From NCBI GenBank assembly GCA_965657935.1, contig CBFHQE010000025.1, forward strand, positions 1-25,594: 25,594 bases of DNA, given 5' to 3'. Of the stretch, positions 8,545 to 15,585 are shown one piece after another. Position 1 is the stretch's first letter. Each line of letters begins with the position of its first letter. The notes beneath the pieces are model-generated. The model was not told the DNA's origin. It saw nothing but the letters and a program-made list of their open reading frames with translations, and did no database searches. A program made the position numbers and the translations under genes. The DNA comes from Maricaulis sp965657935 (GTDB lineage: Bacteria > Pseudomonadota > Alphaproteobacteria > Caulobacterales > Maricaulaceae).

Positions 8545-8568
8545 AGGGCCAACCTTTCGGCTGGCCCT
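8545..8568 (-). promoter_or_regulatory. Hairpin with GAAA loop abutting the mutL start
   Basis: On the minus strand AGGGCCAGCC (8568-8559), GAAA (8558-8555) and GGTTGGCCCT (8554-8545) form a ten-pair stem with one G-U pair and a stable GAAA loop. The stem ends at the base before the mutL ATG. The only ribosome-binding candidate, AAAGG, lies in the loop and upper stem. No T-run follows, so it is not a standard terminator. It may limit mutL translation or process the bamF-mutL message. Confidence 0.55.
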
Positions 8569-8597
8569 GAGTCGGTCAAGTGGGGAAACAGCGAGGC

Positions 8598-9140
8598 CTA
8601 GAGGCCTGGCAGTTTCGGCAACAGGTCACGATCACGTTCGATCTCGATCGTGCCACCGCCGGTTACGCCATTGATGGTCTCAAGGCGTTCAGCTTCATCT
8701 GCAGCGTCGAGCGGTGTGGCATCGACCGGCGGCCGGTACTCGCCATCACGCCAGAACAGGATCTGGTCGGCAAAACCACGGCTCTTGCGAACAACACTGG
8801 CCGTCTCGCCGTCAATGATTGAGCGGATGAACGGGTCAGCAGCACCGCCACCGGCCTGGGCCACAAGCAGCGCCTCGGCGTCAGACCCTTCAAAGGCGAC
8901 GCCAGAACCCAGCAGTGCTGCACGTGCGCGCTGATCCGGATAGATTTCTTCCGGACGAGGTTCACCCGGGCGCGGCGGACGCAGATTGTATTCCGGCGGC
9001 ACTGTCAGCGGCGCGATCGTTACGGTCCGGAATTCATCCGGAGCATTACGCTCGGCACCAACGGCACGGCCTACACTGCTGCAGCCTGAAACGGCCAGGG
9101 ACGCCCCGAGGGCGGCAAAAACGGCGGAACGCAAACGCAT
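8598..9140 (-). CDS. bamF: DUF3035 lipoprotein, BamF subunit of the outer-membrane assembly machine
   Basis: The 180-residue protein begins with a lipoprotein signal, MRLRSAVFAALGASLAVSGC, with the lipobox VSGC placing the lipidated cysteine at residue 20. The mature part matches the DUF3035 family in PDEFRTVTIAPLTVPPEYNLRPPRPGE, the hallmark segment after the signal. In Caulobacter this family is BamF, an accessory of the BamA beta-barrel insertion complex, on the inner face of the outer membrane. I chose ATG 9140 over an upstream in-frame start at 9194, because only the later start gives a proper signal peptide. It follows lspA, whose product would cleave its signal. Confidence 0.85.
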   Translation of the reverse strand: MRLRSAVFAALGASLAVSGCSSVGRAVGAERNAPDEFRTVTIAPLTVPPEYNLRPPRPGEPRPEEIYPDQRARAALLGSGVAFEGSDAEALLVAQAGGGAADPFIRSIIDGETASVVRKSRGFADQILFWRDGEYRPPVDATPLDAADEAERLETINGVTGGGTIEIERDRDLLPKLPGL

Positions 9141-9212
9141 TTTGGTTAAGCTCCAAATTCGATTGGGCACATCTTTAGCGGCATCTTGCCTCAAGCTCCA
9201 GCCCGGAGTCCA

Positions 9213-9803
9213 TCAAGACTTTGCAGGATCACCGTTCCGCTCGTTCAGAATGATGTCGAGAATGATCAGGCCAACACCCACATTGATCCCCACATCGGCC
9301 ACATTGAAGACCCAGGGAAACCAGACGTCGGAGAAATTGAGAAAATCAACGACAGCTCCGAACAGAATACGGTCAACGACATTGCCGATCGCGCCGCCGA
9401 TAATCATTCCGAACGCGATACCGACCAGCTTGCGTTCAACCCTCAATGGCCCATAGCCCAGCAGACCAGCGATCAGGAATCCGGAAATCACAAGCGAGAA
9501 AGTGATCAGCACCAGGCGACCAATGATATTGTCGGCGCCCAGGAGACCGAAACTCACGCCCTTGTTCCAGACCATGGTCAGGTCAAAGACCGGTGAGACT
9601 TCCAGATGCCCGCACGTATTGATCCCGCTTTCGCGGCCGAGTTGAAAGTCCAAACACCCAGCCGGCGAGAAATTGAGCCCGTTGAGCACCAGCCATTTGC
9701 TCAGCTGATCAAGCAGAACAATGCCAGCCGCCAGCGACAGCCCCAGCCGGGCATGACCCGGCTGAGACAGTTTTTTCAGCACTTCACTGGCTGGATCAGC
9801 CAT
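9213..9803 (-). CDS. lspA: Lipoprotein signal peptidase LspA (signal peptidase II)
   Basis: LspA is an inner-membrane aspartyl protease that removes signal peptides from lipidated prolipoproteins. Four membrane segments are visible. The catalytic pair is D144 in GNVVDRI and D170 in FNVADVGI. At 196 residues it is longer than the usual 160-170: an insertion of about 25 residues (46-70) with two cysteines, C50 and C64, sits in the periplasmic loop after the first helix. Its start overlaps the ileS stop by eight bases, an arrangement found in many proteobacteria, where ileS and lspA are neighbours. The downstream bamF product is a probable substrate. Confidence 0.94.
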   Translation of the reverse strand: MADPASEVLKKLSQPGHARLGLSLAAGIVLLDQLSKWLVLNGLNFSPAGCLDFQLGRESGINTCGHLEVSPVFDLTMVWNKGVSFGLLGADNIIGRLVLITFSLVISGFLIAGLLGYGPLRVERKLVGIAFGMIIGGAIGNVVDRILFGAVVDFLNFSDVWFPWVFNVADVGINVGVGLIILDIILNERNGDPAKS

Positions 9804-12762
9804 TCAGCTTGTCCCAGTAGGCCAGCGCGTCCGCGTCCCGCGGGGTGACGTCCGGATAACGCGGATCCGTGCCAACCTCCGGAGAATACTTCCAGGACCG
9901 TGCACATTTGCGGCCCTCGGCCTTGCCCGGGTCAATGGAGATGTCATTGACGTCCTCGATACGGAAAGCGCTGTCCGGACCGGCATCATCCACCAGGCTG
10001 GCCTGGCTGGTGATGGAGATCTCGGCGAGGAACTCGTCCAGGTCCCCGCCCGCTTCAGCGCCAAGCGCTTCTCGATAAACCGGATCGGTTGCATAAACCT
10101 TCGGCGCCGCTTCCAGGCTTGATCCGATACGCTTTTCCCGGCGTTCGACTTCCAGTGCCCCGGTGACGACGCGCCGCAGACGGCGGATGGTCTGCCAGCG
10201 CTCTGCCCGGGCGCCGTCGCGCCAGTCTTCCGGTGTATCGGGGAAGGTCCGGTAATGAACGCTATCCGTCTCTGACGGGAAGCGCGACAACCAGGCCTCT
10301 TCCATTGTGAAGGGCATGATCGGAGCCAGCCAGGCCGTCAGACGCATGAAGACCTCATGCATCACCGTTCGACAGGCGCGGCGACGCTCACTGTCCGGGC
10401 GGTCGCAGTACAGACTGTCCTTGCGGACATCGAGATAGAAAGCCGACAGGTCAACCACACAGAAATTGAACAGTGCGGAATAGACCTTCTTGAAGTCATA
10501 GGTCTCGTAACCGGACTTGACCACTTCATCCAGCTCGGTGAGGCGGTGAAGCACCCAGCGCTCGAGCGAGGGCATGCGGTCATGGGGCAGCGCTTCGGTC
10601 TCGTCGAAACCGTCCAGCGCGCCGAGCAGGTAACGTATCGTATTGCGCAGTTTCCGGTAGGCATCGACGCTGGTCTGCAGGATCTCCTCGGAGATGCGCA
10701 GGTCCATTGTGAACTCCTGGGCAGCCACCCAGAGGCGCATGATCTCGATGCCGTATTTCTTGGCGATCTCATTCGGAGCCAGCGTATTGCCCAGCGACTT
10801 GGACATCTTGCGGCCATCGCCCGCCATGACGAAACCATGCGTCAGCACACCATTGTATGGCGCCCGGCCGCGCGTACCGCAGCTTTCCAGCAAGGAAGAC
10901 TGGAACCAGCCGCGATGCTGGTCAGAGCCTTCAAGATAGAGGTCCGCGGGCCACTTCTGGCTCTTGCGATCCTCGAGGGAGAAAGCGTGAGTGGAGCCAC
11001 TGTCGAACCAGACATCAAGGATGTCCGTGATTTTTTCCCATTCCTCGACATCATAGTCGCTGCCCAGGAAGTCCTCGGACGGTCGTTCAAACCAGGCGTC
11101 GGCGCCTTCATCCTCAACGGCACGGACGATGCGCTCGTGAACCTTGTGGTCATTGAGGACACGGCCCGTGCCCTTTTCGACAAACATGGTCAACGGCACG
11201 CCCCAGGCACGTTGGCGCGAAACCAGCCAGTCCGGACGCCCCTCAACCATGGAACGGATACGGTTTTCAGCCTGCGGCGGCGTCCATTCGGTTTCGCCGA
11301 TCGCCTTGAGCGCCGCTTCACGCAGTGTGCCGCCGGACTTCATCGGACGGTCGATCGCGATGAACCATTGCTGGGTATTGCGGAAGATAACCGGTGCCTT
11401 GGACCGCCAGGAGTGCGGATAGGAGTGTTCCAGGCGTCCGCGCGCGAGCAGTTTTCCGTGCTCGATCAGCTGATCCATCACAGCCTTGTTGGCCGGGCCA
11501 TCCTGGCCCTGCTTCTTGCCATCGAGGCGGAGGATATGCATGCCGGCAAACAGCGGGACATGATCGTAATAGGACCCGTCCTCACCGACCATGTGCGGAA
11601 CCGGCTGTTGTTTGTCATGCCATTCCGGGTTTTCCATCCAGGCGACATAGTCCTCGGCACCATGGCTGGGCGCGGTATGGACAAAACCAGTACCGGCTTC
11701 ATCGGTGACATGGTCACCGGCCAGCATCGGCACCGGGTAATTCCAGAAACGGTCCGCCTCGATCAGCGGGTGGGAACACACCAGCAGGGATGGATCGACG
11801 TTGCAGATTCGGTCGGCGCGTTCGATGAACGCAGCTTCCCGGGTTTCTTCCCAGAGATTGTCGGCAACGATCAAGGTATCGCCCGGCATCGACCATGGCG
11901 CGAAGTCCGTCGCCTTCATGGCAGTGATCTTGTAGAGGCCGTAACGTACGTCCGGCGAATAGCAGATGGCCTTGTTGCCCGGGATCGTCCACGGGGTCGT
12001 CGTCCAGATGACGACATCGGCGCCCACGCATTCCTTGGGCACAGCCGAGCCGTCCTTGCGAATTCCGCGGACCGGGAATTTCACGAAAATCGTCGACGAC
12101 GTCTTGTCCTGATACTCCACCTCGGCTTCGGCAAGAGCGGTCTGCTCAACCGGCGACCACATCACCGGCGCGGATCCGGAGAAGACCAGGCCCTGTTCCA
12201 CGAATTTCAGGAACTCGCGAACGATGGCAGCTTCGGCGGAATACGCCATCGTCGTATACGGATCATCCCATTCGCCCGACACGCCCAGGCGTTTGAATTC
12301 GTCGCGCTGTACGCCAACCCATTCCTCGGCGTATTCGCGGCATGCGGCACGAAATTCCTTTTTCGGAACGTCATCCTTGCGCTTGCCCTTGGCGCGGAAG
12401 TTCTGCTCCACCTTCCATTCGATCGGCAGGCCATGACAATCCCAGCCCGGCCGATAAGGCGCATCGAAACCCAGCATCTGGTGAGACCGGACAACAATAT
12501 CCTTGAGAATCTTGTTCTGGCCGGTGCCGATATGGATGTGCCCGTTCGCATAGGGCGGGCCATCATGCAGGACCCAGCGCTCGCGGCCCTCGCTCTGCGC
12601 GCGCAGGTTCTCATAGACATTCAGCTCTTCCCAGCGAGCCAGCCATTCAGGCTCCCGCTTGGGCAGACCGGCCCGCATGGGGAATTCGGTCTCCGGAAGG
12701 AAAAGTGTCGGTCGGTAATCGCGGGTGGTTTCGGTGCCGTTCTCGGCCGTGGTATCCGTCAT
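9796..12762 (-). CDS. ileS: Isoleucyl-tRNA synthetase
   Basis: This class I synthetase charges tRNA-Ile and edits mischarged valine. At 988 residues it has the normal domain series. The nucleotide-binding motif is PYANGHIHIGT (HIGH equivalent at 77-80, with T in place of the last H). The editing insert contains WTTTPWTIPGNKAI, followed by the DWLVSRQRAWGVP segment, KMSKS at residues 652-656 and the anticodon-binding helical domain. The C-terminal zinc knuckle of the E. coli enzyme is reduced to KCARSW, with no further cysteine pair. The start is ATG 12762. A 176-base gap before it, holding only short inverted repeats, could carry an internal promoter. Confidence 0.97.
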   Translation of the reverse strand: MTDTTAENGTETTRDYRPTLFLPETEFPMRAGLPKREPEWLARWEELNVYENLRAQSEGRERWVLHDGPPYANGHIHIGTGQNKILKDIVVRSHQMLGFDAPYRPGWDCHGLPIEWKVEQNFRAKGKRKDDVPKKEFRAACREYAEEWVGVQRDEFKRLGVSGEWDDPYTTMAYSAEAAIVREFLKFVEQGLVFSGSAPVMWSPVEQTALAEAEVEYQDKTSSTIFVKFPVRGIRKDGSAVPKECVGADVVIWTTTPWTIPGNKAICYSPDVRYGLYKITAMKATDFAPWSMPGDTLIVADNLWEETREAAFIERADRICNVDPSLLVCSHPLIEADRFWNYPVPMLAGDHVTDEAGTGFVHTAPSHGAEDYVAWMENPEWHDKQQPVPHMVGEDGSYYDHVPLFAGMHILRLDGKKQGQDGPANKAVMDQLIEHGKLLARGRLEHSYPHSWRSKAPVIFRNTQQWFIAIDRPMKSGGTLREAALKAIGETEWTPPQAENRIRSMVEGRPDWLVSRQRAWGVPLTMFVEKGTGRVLNDHKVHERIVRAVEDEGADAWFERPSEDFLGSDYDVEEWEKITDILDVWFDSGSTHAFSLEDRKSQKWPADLYLEGSDQHRGWFQSSLLESCGTRGRAPYNGVLTHGFVMAGDGRKMSKSLGNTLAPNEIAKKYGIEIMRLWVAAQEFTMDLRISEEILQTSVDAYRKLRNTIRYLLGALDGFDETEALPHDRMPSLERWVLHRLTELDEVVKSGYETYDFKKVYSALFNFCVVDLSAFYLDVRKDSLYCDRPDSERRRACRTVMHEVFMRLTAWLAPIMPFTMEEAWLSRFPSETDSVHYRTFPDTPEDWRDGARAERWQTIRRLRRVVTGALEVERREKRIGSSLEAAPKVYATDPVYREALGAEAGGDLDEFLAEISITSQASLVDDAGPDSAFRIEDVNDISIDPGKAEGRKCARSWKYSPEVGTDPRYPDVTPRDADALAYWDKLNG

Positions 12763-12938
12763 CGGATTTAGTCCCTGGAATATGGATCAATTACAAACGT
12801 GTTCGCACTACCCGGAACTGCGAGCATCAAGCCCGGCAGCCCGGGCCGATAATTCGGCGCGCCGCTATGGCGGCAGCCACGTTTCCGAACGTCGTATGCA
12901 ATTCAGATTTGACCATGCACCGCGTGTAACAGAGGCCG

Positions 12939-13883
12939 TCAGGACGGTCCAGCCGCAGCGCTCAGCAAGTCGCGCGCTGTGGTGGCGTCGCGCGCGATCT
13001 GGGCCTTCAGTGACTCCAGCCCGTCGAACTTCATTTCCGGTCGGATAAAGGCCTCGAAAGCAACGCTCAGCGTCCTGCCGTACAGATCACCGTCAAAGTC
13101 GAAGAGATGAATTTCGAAGCGCTCGGTAAGCCCGTCCACAGTCGGGCGGTAGCCGAAATTCGCTACTGCCGGTCGCTCGGCCTGCTCTCCATCAATACCC
13201 ACGCGAACAGCGTAAACGCCATGTTCCGGTCGGACATAATCGTTCATCTCTACATTGGCAGTCGGAAAACCGATCGTGCGGCCACGTTTGTCGCCATGGG
13301 CGACCTCGCCCTCGATCACCCAGCTCTGCCCAAGCAGCACCCGCACCGCATCCATCGCACCATCAGCGATAGCCTTGCGAATGCGGGTGGAGGAAATCTT
13401 GTCGACACCATTGTCCAGCAGCTCGGCGAAATCAGTACGCATGCCGCGGGCTTCACCCAAAGCGGCCAGATCTGTCGTTGTCCCCGCCCGGCGGTGGCCA
13501 AAATGGAAATCGGCGCCGGTGACAACGCCTCGAACACCCAGCCCCTGATGAAGCACAGCCTCGACGAAGGCCTCCGGCGACATCTGGGCCATCTCGCCAT
13601 TGAATTCGAGCTGGTAAACATGGCGGACGCCCTGCGCCTCGAGCCGGGCATTGCGGCGATCCGCACTCATGATGCGGAAAGGCGGTGCGTCAGGCGCGAA
13701 AAAGCGGCGGGGATGCGGCTGGAACAGCGCCACCCCAAGGGGAGCGTCCATTTCAGCGGCAAGTTTCCGGGCCCGCTCGATCACGACCTGGTGACCGGCA
13801 TGCACGCCATCAAAATTGCCAAGGGCAATGACACAGCCCCGTCCGTCCGCCTCGATGGCGCTATATCCGTCCCAGACGCGCAA
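12939..13883 (-). CDS. ribF: Bifunctional riboflavin kinase / FAD synthetase RibF
   Basis: RibF phosphorylates riboflavin to FMN and then adenylylates it to FAD. The N-terminal nucleotidyltransferase domain shows GNFDGVHAGH (residues 22-31) and the later SSTRIRKAI motif. The C-terminal kinase domain shows GRTIGFPTANVEM and the acidic FEIHLFDFDGDLYG segment. The length of 314 is typical. The start is TTG at 13883, only three bases after the maoC stop, so translation is probably coupled. It precedes ileS in the same order as in many proteobacteria. Confidence 0.95.
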   Translation of the reverse strand: MRVWDGYSAIEADGRGCVIALGNFDGVHAGHQVVIERARKLAAEMDAPLGVALFQPHPRRFFAPDAPPFRIMSADRRNARLEAQGVRHVYQLEFNGEMAQMSPEAFVEAVLHQGLGVRGVVTGADFHFGHRRAGTTTDLAALGEARGMRTDFAELLDNGVDKISSTRIRKAIADGAMDAVRVLLGQSWVIEGEVAHGDKRGRTIGFPTANVEMNDYVRPEHGVYAVRVGIDGEQAERPAVANFGYRPTVDGLTERFEIHLFDFDGDLYGRTLSVAFEAFIRPEMKFDGLESLKAQIARDATTARDLLSAAAGPS

Positions 13884-13886
13884 GTC

Positions 13887-14330
13887 TTATGCGTCCTTCT
13901 TCTTGCGACGTTTGCGAACCATCACCTCGGCTTCGGCGCGCATCAGCTCCTTGCCATCGGCCGAGCAGACGCAGTCCATGACGGCCTTGCGCGATTTCAG
14001 GTCAACGGCCTTGACCGTGACACGCGTCGTAACCTCGTCCCCGATCCGGGTCGGCAAGGCGAAGCGCATGTTCAGCCCGAGAAATATTGCACCCGGCCCC
14101 GGCAGCTGGTTTCCAAGCACGCCGGAAATGAAGGACGCGATCAGTGCGCCATGTGCAATTCGGCCGCGAAATGGCGTTTTTCGCGCAAATTCTTCGTCCA
14201 TGTGCACAGGATTGTAATCACCCGACACCTTGGCGAACAGTTCCAAATCTTCTTCAGAAACAACCCTAACCGCTTCTGCAGAAAGACCAATTTCCATATC
14301 TTCAAGCTCAACACCGGTCTGCTCGGACAT
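13887..14330 (-). CDS. MaoC-family (R)-specific enoyl-CoA hydratase-like protein
   Basis: The 147-residue protein is a single hot-dog fold of the MaoC/PhaJ type. The hydratase signature is present: D38-YNPVH43 supplies the catalytic aspartate and histidine, followed by FRGRIAHGAL (residues 54-63). PhaJ-type enzymes hydrate trans-2-enoyl-CoA to (R)-3-hydroxyacyl-CoA, linking fatty-acid oxidation to polyester or lipid synthesis; the acyl length is unknown. The C-terminus is strongly basic (RKRRKKKDA), which is unusual for a cytosolic hydratase but may be only a tail. It is the first gene of the minus-strand block and is divergent from the CheY-like gene, across 122 bases. Confidence 0.87.
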   Translation of the reverse strand: MSEQTGVELEDMEIGLSAEAVRVVSEEDLELFAKVSGDYNPVHMDEEFARKTPFRGRIAHGALIASFISGVLGNQLPGPGAIFLGLNMRFALPTRIGDEVTTRVTVKAVDLKSRKAVMDCVCSADGKELMRAEAEVMVRKRRKKKDA

Positions 14331-14355
14331 GCGACTCTCCGTATTTTTTCCCGCT

Positions 14356-14370
14356 TTAACCGATTTTTAT
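14356..14370. promoter_or_regulatory. Possible CtrA-binding site
   Basis: TTAA (14356-14359), seven bases, then TTAT (14367-14370) matches the CtrA consensus TTAA-N7-TTAA with one mismatch. It lies about 85 bases upstream of the CheY-like gene, in the divergent region with maoC. CtrA drives flagellar and chemotaxis genes in Caulobacterales. The motif is short, so the call rests mainly on context. Confidence 0.35.
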
Positions 14371-14452
14371 CCGCACTTGTCTAGGGTTCACCTGAAGACA
14401 GCGCAACAAGCTGTCCTTGTGGAAGAACACGCCGAGTGGATGGAGACTACGT

Positions 14453-14839
14453 ATGGCTGTCGAAATGACTATGCCGATCCTGGTGGTAGACGACTACAAA
14501 ACCATGATCCGCATCATTCGCAACCTGCTCAAGCAGATCGGATTCGAGAATGTCGATGACGCTGCGGACGGGCAAGAAGCATTCGAAAAAATGCAGAAGA
14601 ACAAGTACGGTCTGGTAATATCAGACTGGAACATGGAGCCAATGACTGGCTACGAGCTTCTGCAAAAAGTGCGCGCCGATGAGGGGCTCAAATCGACCCC
14701 GTTCATCATGGTTACAGCAGAGTCCAAAACGGAAAACGTGGTTGCGGCCAAAAAGGCCGGTGTCAACAACTACATTGTTAAGCCGTTCAATGCTGGAACG
14801 CTCAAGTCAAAAATGTCCGCGGTACTGGGCGACTTTTAA
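14453..14839 (+). CDS. cheY: CheY-like single-domain response regulator
   Basis: The 128-residue protein is one receiver domain with no output domain. All catalytic residues are present: the acidic pair D13-D14, the phospho-acceptor D58 in VISDWNMEPMTG, T88 in MVTAE and K110 in YIVKPF. NMEPMTG is the loop common to chemotaxis CheY proteins, suggesting that it signals by binding, probably to the flagellar switch. I chose ATG 14453 over an earlier in-frame start at 14417, because TGGAGA at 14441-14446 fits it and the domain begins right after. The CheZ gene follows 53 bases downstream, and a possible CtrA site lies upstream. Confidence 0.9.
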   Translation: MAVEMTMPILVVDDYKTMIRIIRNLLKQIGFENVDDAADGQEAFEKMQKNKYGLVISDWNMEPMTGYELLQKVRADEGLKSTPFIMVTAESKTENVVAAKKAGVNNYIVKPFNAGTLKSKMSAVLGDF

Positions 14840-14892
14840 GTCCGTCATATTCGCTGAACAATGAATTGAGTTTGCAAAGGAAGGAGGGCCCC

Positions 14893-15585
14893 ATGCCCGC
14901 CGCCAATGTTGCCGCGCAGGTTCGGACTTCGCTCGCCACTTTGAAGGCCAGCGATCTTCAAGACGCGCAGATCATGGAAGTGCTCAAACTGGCACACCAG
15001 TTGACTGATACGATGAAGCTGTTCTTCAGCTCCCTCGATCAATCGATCTGCCAAGAGTTCAACTATATCGCGGATTACATCTCCCGGACGCGCGACGAAA
15101 TCGCCGCCCTGCGTCCAAACGATATCAAACGAGAACGCATCCCCACCGCGGGTGCCGAGCTGGAAGCCGTCGTTACGGACACTGAAAAGGCCACAGAGGT
15201 CATCATGTCCGCTGCAGAATCCGTTCTGTGTGACGAGGAAACCGACTACGACACCTACCGGGCCAGTGTTGAAGCCAAGATGATGGAAATCATCGAGAGC
15301 TGCAGCTTCCAGGACCTGGCGGGCCAGCGCGTTTCCAAGGTGGTCGGTAGTCTCCGCCACGTTGAAGACCGTGTCGCCCGGTTCGCCGAAGTCATGGGCG
15401 TTCGTGACGCTGATGCCGGCAATCCGGAAGAGACGCCCGAGGAGAAACGCAACCGCGAACAACTCCTCAATGGGCCGGCCATCGGTGGGCCGGAAACCAG
15501 CCAGGACGACATCGATGCGATGTTTGCCGATGCTGGTGGCGATTCCGCCCTCGACCAGGGCTCGATCGACTCTCTGTTCGACTAG
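14893..15585 (+). CDS. cheZ: CheZ-type CheY-P phosphatase
   Basis: CheZ removes the phosphate from CheY-P. The catalytic helix is clear: SCSFQDLAGQRVSKVV, with D141 and Q145 in the same D-x3-Q spacing as E. coli D143/Q147. A long helical region with charged heptads precedes it (about 20-130). After a flexible acidic linker (170-200) the C-terminus carries two similar motifs, QDDIDAMF (204-211) and QGSIDSLFD (222-230), the last standing where E. coli CheZ has its CheY-binding peptide. The start is ATG 14893, set by the strong AAGGAGGG at 14881-14887; an in-frame TTG at 14866 lies upstream of that site and is rejected. The CheY-like gene next door is the obvious partner. Confidence 0.87.
   Translation: MPAANVAAQVRTSLATLKASDLQDAQIMEVLKLAHQLTDTMKLFFSSLDQSICQEFNYIADYISRTRDEIAALRPNDIKRERIPTAGAELEAVVTDTEKATEVIMSAAESVLCDEETDYDTYRASVEAKMMEIIESCSFQDLAGQRVSKVVGSLRHVEDRVARFAEVMGVRDADAGNPEETPEEKRNREQLLNGPAIGGPETSQDDIDAMFADAGGDSALDQGSIDSLFD

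Noticed and set aside
10357..12771. An 804-codon open frame on the plus strand opposite ileS
   Set aside because: It is the antisense shadow of a certain ileS gene, has no family features and no ribosome-binding site; long antisense frames are common in high-G+C DNA.
12763..12938. Several short inverted repeats between ribF and ileS, considered as a riboswitch or tRNA-sensing leader
   Set aside because: Stems are only about five pairs, no conserved FMN-riboswitch or T-box elements are visible, and no terminator tail follows.
13107..14384. A 425-codon plus-strand frame spanning ribF and maoC
   Set aside because: Both genes beneath it are firmly identified on the other strand and the frame shows no recognisable domain.
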